Origin: an uncultured Bacteroidales bacterium
GTDB lineage: Bacteria; Bacteroidota; Bacteroidia; Bacteroidales; P3
Length of the DNA stretch: 64,000 nucleotides
Direction of reading: 5' to 3'
Assembly: GCA_900316055.1 (NCBI GenBank)
Contig: ONBK01000007.1
Coordinates: 29,143 to 93,142, forward strand
The first letter of the stretch is position 1. Every line of letters begins with the position of its first letter. A program made the position numbers and the translations under genes. Below are positions 50,597 to 58,446 of this stretch, piece by piece. The notes under the pieces were generated by a model, which saw only the letters and a list, made by a program, of their open reading frames with translations, did no database searches and had not been told where the DNA came from.

Positions 50597-51506
50597 GGAG
50601 ATAGAGCAGACATGGAAACGTTATCGTCGCGACTTCGAGACCTGGCTCAAACTGGAGAAGGGGCTCGCCGATAACAGCGTTCAGTCCTACCTTAGGGACG
50701 TGAATCATCTGTCGGTTTATATGTCAGAGATGGGTATTGAACCTGAATTGGTTACGTTGGAACACTTGCAGTCTCTCTTGAAGCGTCTCAACGACCTCGG
50801 CATCGCCCCCACTTCCCAGCGTCGCATTATTTCCGGCTGGCGCATGTTTTTCAAACACCTTGTCATCGAAGATGCCATCAAGGAGAATCCTGCCGACCTC
50901 CTCGACCTCCCACTCCGTCCGCAACATCTGCCCGATGTGCTAACCGACGAGGATATAACAAAGATTCAGGCTACTTTCGACCTCTCTTTTCCCGATCAGT
51001 ACCGCAACAACGTTATCGTCGAGGTGCTCTATGGCTGCGGACTTCGTGTGTCGGAATTGGTAAATCTTAAGCTCTCAAATATTTACCTCGATGAGCAGAT
51101 GCTACAGATTTTTGGTAAGGGCAGTAAGGAACGCTGGGTACCCATCAACCCCCGTGCTCTCGACATGCTCTCCACCTATATCCATACTGTCCGTTCTCAA
51201 ATCTCTCCCAAACTCCATGAAGAGAAATATGTCTTTCTCAACCGTCGTGGTTCTCACCTCTCGCGCAACTATGTCTTCATGTTCCTCAAGCAAGCTGTCC
51301 TCGATGCCGGCATCGACAAGCATGTGAGTCCCCACTCCCTGCGTCATTCTTTCGCAACGGAACTCGTCGAAAATGGCGCCGACCTTCGTGCCGTTCAAGA
51401 GATGCTGGGCCACGAGAGCATTTCCACCACCGAGATTTACACACACCTCACGCGTGACACCCTCCGCAACACCATCGAGGCCTACCACCCTCACTACAAG
51501 AAATAA
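50595..51506 (+). CDS. xerD: Tyrosine recombinase XerD
   Basis: A 303-residue tyrosine recombinase for chromosome dimer resolution. The N-terminal SAM-like domain begins FETWLKLEKGLADNSVQSY. Catalytic residues are Arg151 (GCGLRVSEL), Lys in GKGSKERWVP, His-x-x-Arg in HSLRHSFAT, His in LGHESISTT and the Tyr nucleophile in EIYTHL. All are present, so it should be active. A diverged copy of its middle segment occurs at 57902. Confidence 0.93.
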   Translation: MEIEQTWKRYRRDFETWLKLEKGLADNSVQSYLRDVNHLSVYMSEMGIEPELVTLEHLQSLLKRLNDLGIAPTSQRRIISGWRMFFKHLVIEDAIKENPADLLDLPLRPQHLPDVLTDEDITKIQATFDLSFPDQYRNNVIVEVLYGCGLRVSELVNLKLSNIYLDEQMLQIFGKGSKERWVPINPRALDMLSTYIHTVRSQISPKLHEEKYVFLNRRGSHLSRNYVFMFLKQAVLDAGIDKHVSPHSLRHSFATELVENGADLRAVQEMLGHESISTTEIYTHLTRDTLRNTIEAYHPHYKK

Positions 51507-51817
51507 TCTATAATGGTTATTGAATGGTTTGCTCCAACCCCTGCTCACCGACTTTGCTTGCGTCGCAGGCCGTGACCAAAGGTCAGGCAGAGTGGTTATT
51601 GGTTTGCTCCACAAGATCGCAGGACATTTCCTTCGGTCAGGCAACTACGTGGCTTCTATGTCCCTTCTATGTGCCCCTTACGAAAACCCTGAAAACCAAC
51701 GCAATCCACAAATCGCCCCGCAAAACCTACAAAACGCTGATTTCCACCCACATCACCCCACGACCTCTCGGTGATCCCTCGGCGGTTGTTTCATGACCAT
51801 TTCTCCTCATTTCACAT
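51507..51817. other. Spacer between convergent xerD and lipoprotein gene, no gene seen
   Basis: Short frames here have no start context or family likeness. A 20-odd base motif (GGTTATTG plus GGTTTGCTCCA) occurs at about 51513 and again near 51594. GACC-AAA-GGTC near 51577 is a minor palindrome. No convincing terminator was found for either flanking gene. Confidence 0.5.
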
Positions 51818-52897
51818 TTACTTCCATGCGTCTAATGTGGAGTCAACAGTCGGCAGATAGCAGAAACTATGCGAACAACCCTGTGGCTCACCTCCGGAAT
51901 ATTCGTATATCCTTAGATCAACCTCCTTGGCGTAGATATATTCGCCGGAGTGGAGCACTTTGGGATATGGGTGATAGGTATAGTTAAGGTCGTGGACGGC
52001 AAACGACCGCCCATGCCCGTTCATATTATCGATGTCTTCGTCGGTGACATACTTCAACGGCTGACCGAACATTCTGGTCTTATGGTTTTTAGCTCTGCCG
52101 TTTCCCGCATAAATGAAAAGAGTATCGTCTGCCCGTACTTTTGAGGTGCTGTCTTCATAGAAATAGCGCAAATAGCGTACATCGGCCGACTGTTTCCATT
52201 CCCTGTCGTAGTGCAGCAAAAGACTTATTGGATACTTCGCAACGGAATCGACGGGGATTGACCTCTTCTGTGGGTATAACACATCCCGTCTTTTATCGTA
52301 GTGGTGACAGTCATCGTCGAAACCGATGCGCATCGTGCTGTCGCCGTCGAAGAAGCACCAGTACTCGTCGGTACCTGTAGTATCGTTTATCTTGTCGTGA
52401 CTCCGGTGGAGCCGATCCGTGTGATTAAAAATCTCCGTAAATCTCCCGTCTTTCAAACGAACGATTCTGTCCCAATAATTGCCCATCGAACCGTCACAGT
52501 TGCGCACCAACCCGCTGAGCGGAACAAACTCATTTCCACAACGCCACGATTGCCATTCGGTAACTTTCCCATCAAATGCCGACAGAATCCTGCACCCTGT
52601 GGCTTCACTCCAACACCGCAACAGCAACTCGGGTACTTCATCGCCATCAATGTAGGCCAATCCCCATCGGCCGTGTTCTGCCGTAAGGTTATGTTCGACA
52701 ACATACCGACCGTACAACTGCATCCACTCCGTCGCCCAGATACTATCGGGTGGTGCCGGTTCATTTGCGGCATCCTCCGCCGAGTATGGCCACAATTCGT
52801 CAATACCATATTCCGTATCCTTGGTGGATGTTTTACCATGACAACCCAGCAATAAAGCTGTTGTAACTACCACAAATGAATACACTCGCAATTTCAT
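51818..52897 (-). CDS. Lipoprotein of unknown function
   Basis: A protein of about 359 residues from ATG 52897 (MKLRVYSF) with lipobox (TALLLGCHG). It is rich in Asp, Trp and Tyr, with WGLAYIDGDEVPELLLRC, a phrase recalling small calcium-loop-like D-x-D-x-x-P-E-L segments found in secreted Bacteroidetes proteins, and a C-terminal YIYAKEVDLRIYEY. No family recognised. Last gene of a five-gene minus-strand cluster; it starts within ten bases of the upstream stop. Confidence 0.65.
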   Translation of the reverse strand: MKLRVYSFVVVTTALLLGCHGKTSTKDTEYGIDELWPYSAEDAANEPAPPDSIWATEWMQLYGRYVVEHNLTAEHGRWGLAYIDGDEVPELLLRCWSEATGCRILSAFDGKVTEWQSWRCGNEFVPLSGLVRNCDGSMGNYWDRIVRLKDGRFTEIFNHTDRLHRSHDKINDTTGTDEYWCFFDGDSTMRIGFDDDCHHYDKRRDVLYPQKRSIPVDSVAKYPISLLLHYDREWKQSADVRYLRYFYEDSTSKVRADDTLFIYAGNGRAKNHKTRMFGQPLKYVTDEDIDNMNGHGRSFAVHDLNYTYHPYPKVLHSGEYIYAKEVDLRIYEYSGGEPQGCSHSFCYLPTVDSTLDAWK

Positions 52898-52906
52898 CAC
52901 ATACAA

Positions 52907-53764
52907 TTATTGCTTCAACCCCAATTGTTTTAATCCAGCCACCATTCGCGGACAATCGATAACCTGTGCCTCGAATGCTGCACCAGGAATGCCCCAGATG
53001 GATATCACCTCACCGGAGCCATCATAGTGAGTCACTATTATCTTGTCAGAATGAAGTAAATCATATACTACGTCCTCAAAAGGCAGGAAAAGAATCTTCT
53101 CTCCAGTGTTTATGTTAGTCGAATCCACATACAAATCCATTTCATCGAACTCATCGATTATCCTGTCGGTACTGTCGGCAAACGATATCAGAATGCTGTC
53201 CAGAGCCATATCATCGTAATTGCAGATATTCAGGCCGGCCATATAGTAGTTTCTATCGTCGAATTTAAGCATGCAAAGCTCAGCGAAATGGGCTGGGGCC
53301 TCCCACGACACTGGGATAAGCACGAAAGACATAAAGTCAGCGCTGTCGGTAGTGTTTGTATGCCAAGTAACAACGCTACTAAGGATTTCGCCCGAACAAT
53401 CACACTCAAAGAAACGTTTGTCCTTCATCGAATAGCCCCAGAAATTATGAGCCGTTGCCCTCATCATGCACCTGAAGCCCACATCCTCGTCGTGGATGAG
53501 TGCCTCGTTAATGCCGTCCTTCATACGGCAGATAGTAGCGCAGTAGTCAGTCATCGAAGCCGTGCTGTCTTCCAGAAACTGGTACACGGAATCAATCGTA
53601 TTTATCAGCTGCAGCCGCTCGCTTGTGTTGAGGCCAAAGTCAACCGCCCAATCGCTAATGAAGTTTGGCCAACGGACGGGGGTGTTGTCATCAGGTGTCT
53701 TTTCTGATGTGCCGCAGGCAGAAAAGGCAAAAAAACAAATCAATATTATTGCTAACCTCCGCAT
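52907..53764 (-). CDS. Unknown lipoprotein, paralogue of the 35092 gene
   Basis: A 285-residue lipoprotein (FFAFSACGT lipobox). It aligns along most of its length with the 35092 protein: RWPNFISDWAVDFGL against RWPDFLRDWAADYEI, LEDSTASMTDYCATICRM against FEDSTLSADDYSDQICRM, MMRATAHNFWGYSMKDKRFF against MMRATAANFWGYAVKDNRFF, and VDSTN. It lacks the C-terminal extension. These two define a small family with conserved CDCSGE (two Cys). Function unknown; surface or periplasmic location inferred from the lipobox. Confidence 0.68.
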   Translation of the reverse strand: MRRLAIILICFFAFSACGTSEKTPDDNTPVRWPNFISDWAVDFGLNTSERLQLINTIDSVYQFLEDSTASMTDYCATICRMKDGINEALIHDEDVGFRCMMRATAHNFWGYSMKDKRFFECDCSGEILSSVVTWHTNTTDSADFMSFVLIPVSWEAPAHFAELCMLKFDDRNYYMAGLNICNYDDMALDSILISFADSTDRIIDEFDEMDLYVDSTNINTGEKILFLPFEDVVYDLLHSDKIIVTHYDGSGEVISIWGIPGAAFEAQVIDCPRMVAGLKQLGLKQ

Positions 53765-53807
53765 ATCTTAACTTTTAATTAATGATCACAAAACAAATCC
53801 TGTAAAT

Positions 53808-54314
53808 TTACATTCCGTCGTTTTTCATCCAGTCATACGGCCAAGGGTATTGATATTTCTCCCACAGTGACTCACAGTATTTCTTTGCTCTGCTTTTGTC
53901 TGAAAAATCAATGTTAACAGGTGTTGCACTTTTCTTTTTTATATCATTAATCCTGCGGTAAATAACGGTTGACGCATGCTCCACATAGTGTTTTTTCACT
54001 CCGAGGTATAGCGTATTATAGTCCTCGCCTCCCCAACTGTTTTCCTCATATTTTCCATATGCTGCCATATTAAGTTTGTCTGATAAAAAATCCAGGAAGT
54101 CTTTCTCTGTTTTTGCACGATATGTGTCAAGTTCAATCACTTTTTTCATCGCCTGTATTGAATACTTTCGGAATTCATTCTCTTTTTTTGTTTCATATCT
54201 GTTTTGACTCAAATCAAGCCCCACCTGATTAAGCAATTCCTTCTTTGTATCCGCTTTGCCAAATAGCAAACCACAAATGACAACAACGGCAATCATTATT
54301 ACAAATCCAGCCAT
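53808..54314 (-). CDS. Membrane-anchored protein of unknown function
   Basis: A 168-residue protein with one N-terminal transmembrane helix (FVIMIAVVVICGLLFG) and a charged helical body (YSIQAMKKVIELDTYRAKTE, FLDFLSDKLNMAAYGKYEEN), ending YPWPYDWMKNDGM. AT-rich. It has no recognisable domain. It lies in the same orientation as the flanking unknown genes, 43 bp from the lipoprotein. Confidence 0.6.
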   Translation of the reverse strand: MAGFVIMIAVVVICGLLFGKADTKKELLNQVGLDLSQNRYETKKENEFRKYSIQAMKKVIELDTYRAKTEKDFLDFLSDKLNMAAYGKYEENSWGGEDYNTLYLGVKKHYVEHASTVIYRRINDIKKKSATPVNIDFSDKSRAKKYCESLWEKYQYPWPYDWMKNDGM

Positions 54315-54379
54315 TTTTTCCTAAATGATACTCAAAATTCAATGAATTGATTATTCTAATTCGATTGTTATTAGTACTT

Positions 54380-54877
54380 TCAGATTAGAACAAAGGAACA
54401 TATTATAGTGCTAACTATAACTATCATAATGACAGAAAGACAACCTGTGCCAGAACTTGAGTTATTGTGTGAACCCAATTTTGCCCCATTGTCTATCGGT
54501 TTTATTCCTTCTATTTCTTCTATTAAATCCAAACTATCCTTTATTTCTTTTTTATTCCACCCCAAGTCATCACAGAACGTCCGAAAATCATGTAAAGCAT
54601 CGTTTCGCCTGCTTTTTAGCACTGGTGAATACGTGTTAGTAATCACCCAATCTCTCACTTCTGGATTGGAAATGAGTTTCAAATGAGCAATTAATTGAGC
54701 ATATGATGGCATCGGGAATCGCTCAATTTCTTCTTTGGTCAATCCCAAAACATCGAGGAGCATTTCACCGCGAATTTCAGTCATATCGTCGACCCCATTA
54801 AACCCCTCAAAAACCATAACGGCAGACATAATGTAGCACCTGGTTTCTTTGCTCTGTTTACTGAATACTTCTTTCAT
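54380..54877 (-). CDS. Tail-anchored protein of unknown function
   Basis: A 165-residue protein with a soluble helical N-terminal region (EIRGEMLLDVLGLTKEEIER, VRDWVITNTYSPVL), a Ser/Asn linker and a single C-terminal transmembrane helix (LSVIMIVIVSTIICSFVLI). The region VFEGFNGVDDMTEIRGEML hints at a TerB-like helical bundle, but this is weak. AT-rich. Member of the unknown minus-strand cluster. Confidence 0.58.
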   Translation of the reverse strand: MKEVFSKQSKETRCYIMSAVMVFEGFNGVDDMTEIRGEMLLDVLGLTKEEIERFPMPSYAQLIAHLKLISNPEVRDWVITNTYSPVLKSRRNDALHDFRTFCDDLGWNKKEIKDSLDLIEEIEGIKPIDNGAKLGSHNNSSSGTGCLSVIMIVIVSTIICSFVLI

Positions 54878-54906
54878 ATTACATTGTTATTTAAATTTTT
54901 CTCACT

Positions 54907-55965
54907 CTATTTGTTGGATGTTATCGTTCCAGATTCATCAAAAATCATATTCCGTGCAAGTAATATTATCTTGAGATTACTGCGTTCGCCCGTGATGTAA
55001 TATTTATACGCTAATTCTGGGCAGAACTGACTAACGAAAGCGGCGCGGATGCGGCTGCATTTCTCGTTGATGGAGTTGTGGGTGGAATCGACCAACTCGT
55101 CGATGCTACGCTCCAGTTTTGTGATGTCCTCGCGGTTCGAGAGACGGTAGTATAGCTGCAACAGCTCTTCGCGGTAGTCGACCAGTTGCTTGAACATTAC
55201 CCCTTCAGGATGCCGCAGGAAGAAGAAGTACACTACTTTAGAGAGTGTCGGCATAGTGATTTCCATATTGTTGTAGTCGGGCAACAGGATGCGATAGTCC
55301 TTTGTGATGACCATGCGGCTCAGCTTGGGTTCTGGCAGAGCAATCATCTGCCGTATGGCATAGTCGGTTACCCCCATCATGCGCAGTTGTTCCACTCGTT
55401 GACGTATCTCCCCCGCAAGGGTGTCGATGTAATTCCAATCTGCCCAATCTTGTGGTGTTCCATGAAACTCACGAATACTGCTTGCACGAAGTCCTGAATC
55501 GGGCACAGGTGCGCATCGGACAGCCTCAACCAATGCCTTGAATTGTTCTTCGCTCTCATAATGCAACGGGAACAAAGTGAAATAATATCCTTCTGGGACT
55601 CCCCACTCGTACCGCATAAGCATTGGCTGTTGTGTGAACAGGTTTTGTGTGGTACAGCAGGATAGTATATCATTATACATCGTTTGTATCGGAATGTCTC
55701 TCCTCAAGAGATTATCAACATCGACATTGGGGAAATTATATTTCAAGATAGCATCTGCTTGCTCCACAATGGCAGGGAGATACGAAAAAAATTGATACTC
55801 TCCAAAACGTTCGGTTATCTCGTCGTAGTGCTCGTGAAAGTAGCGATTGATGTTTTCATCGTACCCGTTAGGTTCCACGTACAGAAACTGCCGTCCCTGT
55901 GGACGGAAAGGCAGGTTATCGTTGAATATTGCCTTGTATGATTCTATTTGCGATTTGTCATTCAT
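54907..55965 (-). CDS. Conserved Bacteroidales-type protein of unknown function
   Basis: A 352-residue soluble protein. The C-terminal part (about 225-345) has the look of a domain I associate with Bacteroidetes hypothetical proteins: LPDYNNMEITMPTLSKVVYF, FLRHPEGVMFKQLVDYREEL, and NSINEKCSRIRAAFVSQF with YYITGERS. It includes many basic residues and might bind nucleic acid, but no catalytic motif is visible. First gene of the cluster, with its own promoter at 56008. Confidence 0.65.
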   Translation of the reverse strand: MNDKSQIESYKAIFNDNLPFRPQGRQFLYVEPNGYDENINRYFHEHYDEITERFGEYQFFSYLPAIVEQADAILKYNFPNVDVDNLLRRDIPIQTMYNDILSCCTTQNLFTQQPMLMRYEWGVPEGYYFTLFPLHYESEEQFKALVEAVRCAPVPDSGLRASSIREFHGTPQDWADWNYIDTLAGEIRQRVEQLRMMGVTDYAIRQMIALPEPKLSRMVITKDYRILLPDYNNMEITMPTLSKVVYFFFLRHPEGVMFKQLVDYREELLQLYYRLSNREDITKLERSIDELVDSTHNSINEKCSRIRAAFVSQFCPELAYKYYITGERSNLKIILLARNMIFDESGTITSNK

Positions 55966-56007
55966 TACTAATATATTATACGGGTACGTCTATCATTATT
56001 CGAGATG

Positions 56008-56015
56008 CAAAGATA
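56008..56015 (-). promoter_or_regulatory. -7 promoter element for the unknown five-gene cluster
   Basis: Minus strand TATCTTTG followed by CA; leader about 40 nt to the ATG at 55965. Confidence 0.65.
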
Positions 56016-56080
56016 AATTGTTCTTTTATTATCGCTCTTGTTTTGCAAGGCTTGCAAACTGACAGGTGAATTGTTTATGT

Positions 56081-56405
56081 TGTGTATTTTTGCACATTCT
56101 TTAGCCAATAAAGAAAGGCGCGAAACCTCGTTATCGAACCCTTATTTCTCGGATAGGCGACTGGTAGATACCTTTGGGTAAATAAGGAACGAACGTTTCA
56201 CGCCATTGCGTGAACTGGTCGTTTCTTATTCTCACCCGTTCAGATTACCAGTCTTTTATCCAAGGAGAACAAGAGCGTCAGCTCAATATGTCTTTATGTC
56301 TATCTATTCTGTTGTTTTATACCATAATTATCATTAGTTTTTATTCTCCGCTTCGCTATCGGATGTCCAGTGGACATCCATCATATCACGGTGCAAAAAT
56401 ACACA
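56081..56405. mobile_element. 325-bp element with 15-bp terminal inverted repeats and inward promoters
   Basis: TGTGTATTTTTGCAC (56081-56095) is repeated as a perfect reverse complement at 56391-56405; each copy contains a -7-like TATTTTTG pointing inward. Inside are two interleaved inverted repeats: 56117-56147 with 56180-56204, and 56151-56169 with 56243-56261. A competing hairpin (TTCACGC 56197-56203 with GCGTGAA 56208-56214) and a palindrome (GGATGTCCA-g-TGGACATCC, 56361-56379) are also present. No coding frame is credible. MITE-like remnant or structured RNA locus. Confidence 0.5.
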
Positions 56406-56413
56406 TTTTATTT
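56392..56413. repeat. 22-bp direct repeat, copy downstream of KilA-N gene
   Basis: Identical over 22 bases to 57273-57294; the two copies flank the KilA-N gene. This copy also forms the right end of the 325-bp element. Confidence 0.75.
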
Positions 56414-56430
56414 CAATTGTCGATAAAATC

Positions 56431-57249
56431 TTATTTCAGCAGCTTGCGGTTCTCCACCTCTTCGAGGACGCTCATCTGCTTGATGGCTATCTGGTTCAGG
56501 CGTTTCAGACGCTCGCGCTGCGGGATGCCATCACCAATGAAGACGGCGTTGAGGTTCTCCAAATTGGAGAGGCAGATGAGTTGATTGATGGTGGCATAGT
56601 CGCGCATGTTGCCTTTCTTGTCGGGGTTGGCATCGCGCCACTCCTTGGCGGTCATGCCGAACAAGGCTACATTGAGGACATCCGCTTCCTCTGCATAGAT
56701 AAGCGAGCTGTGGTAGGCATCCACCTCGGCAGGGATAAGGTTGGCACGGACGGCATCGGTGTGGATATGGTAGTTTATCTTCGACAGCTCTCGTTTGGCG
56801 CTCCAGCCAATGGCTTTCTGCTCCTCGGCCTTCAGGCGTTGGAACTCTTTGACAAGATAGAGCTCGAACTCCACAGATACCCAGTTGGCAAACTTGAAGG
56901 CAATGTCGGAAATGGCGTAGGTGCCGCCATAACGTCCTGCCTGCGAAATAAGGCCTATGGCATTGGTGGCGGTAATCCACTGTGTGGGAGACAATGTGAA
57001 GGCGTTCAGACCTGCATTGCGTCTAAACCCCTCGAATTCGAGGGGGTTAAAATTTTGGTTATAGAGAGTCTCCCAAAGGCCAAGATACTCAATGGTATTG
57101 CGGTTGCGCATCCAGTTTGCAATCACGCCGTTAGGGTCAACGGGGTTGCGCTGCTTGGCAATGTCGGTGATGCAGATATAATCCACTCCGTCCTTCGACA
57201 TCGTCCGTATACTTGTATCTTTTACCGTTATGATGTTTCGCTTGGCCAT
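56431..57249 (-). CDS. KilA-N domain protein
   Basis: A protein of about 272 residues from ATG 57249 (MAKRNIITV); ATG 57261 is possible, but the frame beyond it runs into the promoter. The KilA-N DNA-binding domain is clear: DYICITDIAKQRNP, VIANWMRNRNTIEYLGLWE, SQAGRYGGTYAISDIAFKFA and NWVSVEFELYLVKEFQRLKA. A C-terminal helical part follows. KilA-N proteins are common in phages and mobile islands. It is bracketed by 22-bp direct repeats that carry its promoter. Confidence 0.88.
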   Translation of the reverse strand: MAKRNIITVKDTSIRTMSKDGVDYICITDIAKQRNPVDPNGVIANWMRNRNTIEYLGLWETLYNQNFNPLEFEGFRRNAGLNAFTLSPTQWITATNAIGLISQAGRYGGTYAISDIAFKFANWVSVEFELYLVKEFQRLKAEEQKAIGWSAKRELSKINYHIHTDAVRANLIPAEVDAYHSSLIYAEEADVLNVALFGMTAKEWRDANPDKKGNMRDYATINQLICLSNLENLNAVFIGDGIPQRERLKRLNQIAIKQMSVLEEVENRKLLK

Positions 57250-57272
57250 TTTCCAACTCATTTTTTTCGATT

Positions 57273-57294
57273 TGCAAAAATACACATTTTATTT
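57273..57294. repeat. 22-bp direct repeat, copy upstream of KilA-N gene
   Basis: Same 22 bases as 56392-56413. The minus-strand -7 element TATTTTTG (57275-57282) of the KilA-N promoter lies within it. Confidence 0.75.
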
Positions 57295-57334
57295 GGAACG
57301 GCGAAATATATTTTGCCATTCCGCTCAACTTTTG

Positions 57335-57342
57335 TATCTTTG
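57335..57342 (+). promoter_or_regulatory. -33/-7 promoter for gpx
   Basis: TATCTTTG then CA, with TTTG at 57312-57315 nineteen bases upstream; the leader is about 18 nt. Confidence 0.75.
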
Positions 57343-57365
57343 CACCGGAAAAAAAACAAAGAATT

Positions 57366-57908
57366 ATGGCAACAATTTATGATTACAAGGCCATGGCAAG
57401 CAACGGCAATGAGATTGACTTCCGTCAGTTCGAAGGCAAGCTCCTCCTCATCGTCAACACCGCCAGCAAGTGCGGTTTCACACCTCAGTTCGACGGATTG
57501 GAGGCACTAAACGAGAAATACCGTGACCGCGGATTGGTCATCGTCGGCTTCCCCTGCAACCAGTTCAAGGAACAGGACCCCGGCAGCGACAGCGAGATAC
57601 AGGAGTTCTGCCGTCTCAACTACGGTGTCACCTTCCAGATAATGAAGAAAATCGACGTCAACGGCGCCGACGAACACCCCATCTTCACCTGGCTCAAAGA
57701 GCAGGCCCCCTCCGAGGAGTACAAAGGGCTGAAAGCCAAGGCTACCCACACTATGCTCAAGGGTATCAGCACCACCGCCAAGAAGGAGAGCGACATCCTG
57801 TGGAACTTCACCAAATTCCTCATCGCTAAAGACGGCACCACGGTGAAACGCTTCGCCCCCACCACAGAACCCAAAGACTTCGAGCAGGAAATCGAAGCAA
57901 TGTTATAA
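57366..57908 (+). CDS. gpx: Glutathione/thioredoxin peroxidase family protein
   Basis: A 180-residue thiol peroxidase. The peroxidatic residue is Cys36 in NTASKCGFTPQ, with Gln in GFPCNQFKEQDPGS and Trp-Asn in ILWNFTKFL completing the tetrad. Bacterial members with Cys generally use thioredoxin. The 3' end is odd: the last codons (ATG TTA TAA) run directly into a fragment homologous to xerD, sharing GTTAT with the xerD sequence at the join. The C terminus may have been set by a recombination event. Confidence 0.92.
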   Translation: MATIYDYKAMASNGNEIDFRQFEGKLLLIVNTASKCGFTPQFDGLEALNEKYRDRGLVIVGFPCNQFKEQDPGSDSEIQEFCRLNYGVTFQIMKKIDVNGADEHPIFTWLKEQAPSEEYKGLKAKATHTMLKGISTTAKKESDILWNFTKFLIAKDGTTVKRFAPTTEPKDFEQEIEAML

Positions 57909-58039
57909 TCGAGGTGCTTTATGGCTGTGGACTCCGTGTCTCGGAGTTGGTAAACCTCAAGCTCTCAAATATCTACGAGGAGGAGCAGTGTCTGCAGATC
58001 TTCGGCAAGGGTGACAAGGAACGGTGGGTGTCCATCCAG
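57902..58039 (+). pseudogene. Orphan internal fragment of xerD
   Basis: About 138 bp aligned with xerD 51012-51149. Translated it reads EVLYGCGLRVSELVNLKLSN and onward to FGKGDKERWVSIQ, with 6 amino-acid differences in 43 by eye, while most base differences are silent. It has no start, no N-terminal domain and no catalytic His/Tyr. The silent pattern implies that the source was a functional, diverged recombinase gene rather than a recent copy of the neighbour. Confidence 0.8.
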
Positions 58040-58149
58040 AAGAGTCTTTTTGTCACTCCAAAGGGTCATTTCGTCTCCCCCAAAGTGTCTTTTTGCCGGT
58101 CAAAAGGGTGTTGGGAGCCAAAATTGGAAATCAGCAAGTTACGAGCATA

Positions 58150-58190
58150 AAAACACACATAACCTACTAGTTATGTGTGTTTTATTGTTT
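58150..58190. terminator. Terminator hairpin downstream of gpx/xerD fragment
   Basis: Perfect 14-bp stem AAAACACACATAAC (58150-58163) with 58170-58183, six-base loop, T-rich tail. The following bases match those after the A2M terminator (AACTTGTAA). Confidence 0.85.
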
Positions 58191-58222
58191 TAGTAAACTT
58201 GTAACTTGCTGATACTTAATAC

Positions 58223-58329
58223 CAACACCGTATCAACACCGTACCAACACCGTACCAACTCCTACCGAAGTCCGACTACGGTCGGAGATGGTACGGTGAT
58301 GGTGGGTCGATGGTAGGATGAAGGTGCGT
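58223..58329. repeat. Period-11 inverted array element, copy 3
   Basis: CAACACCGTAT 58223, CAACACCGTAC 58234 and 58245, CAACTCCTACC 58256, a centre hairpin TCCGAC-tacg-GTCGGA (58271-58286), then inverted 11-mers GATGGTACGGT 58287, GATGGTGGGTC 58298, GATGGTAGGAT 58309. Nearly the same unit as copy 1, 46 kb away. Confidence 0.85.
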
Positions 58330-58379
58330 TTTTTGTGGCTTGTGGATAACTTTTTTTGTGTTATGTGGGAAATAATTCG

Positions 58380-58387
58380 TATTTTTG
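58380..58387 (+). promoter_or_regulatory. -33/-7 promoter for ppdK
   Basis: TATTTTTG then CA, TTTG at 58355-58358 about 21 bases upstream; leader about 53 nt. Confidence 0.7.
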
Positions 58388-58446
58388 CATTTTCTTTTTT
58401 AATTGGAAATATAAATAAATAATTAGTAATAAACAAATTAATCAAG

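Noticed and set aside
51520-51796. Two overlapping short frames after xerD
   Set aside because: No promoter, no family likeness and no hydrophobic or domain pattern; treated as spacer.
56210-56584. A 124-codon frame through the inverted-repeat element
   Set aside because: It runs from the structured element into the antisense of the KilA-N gene; composition is not protein-like.
57914-58150. A 78-codon frame as a functional small recombinase
   Set aside because: Only the middle segment of XerD is present; catalytic His and Tyr are missing and the rest is unrelated.
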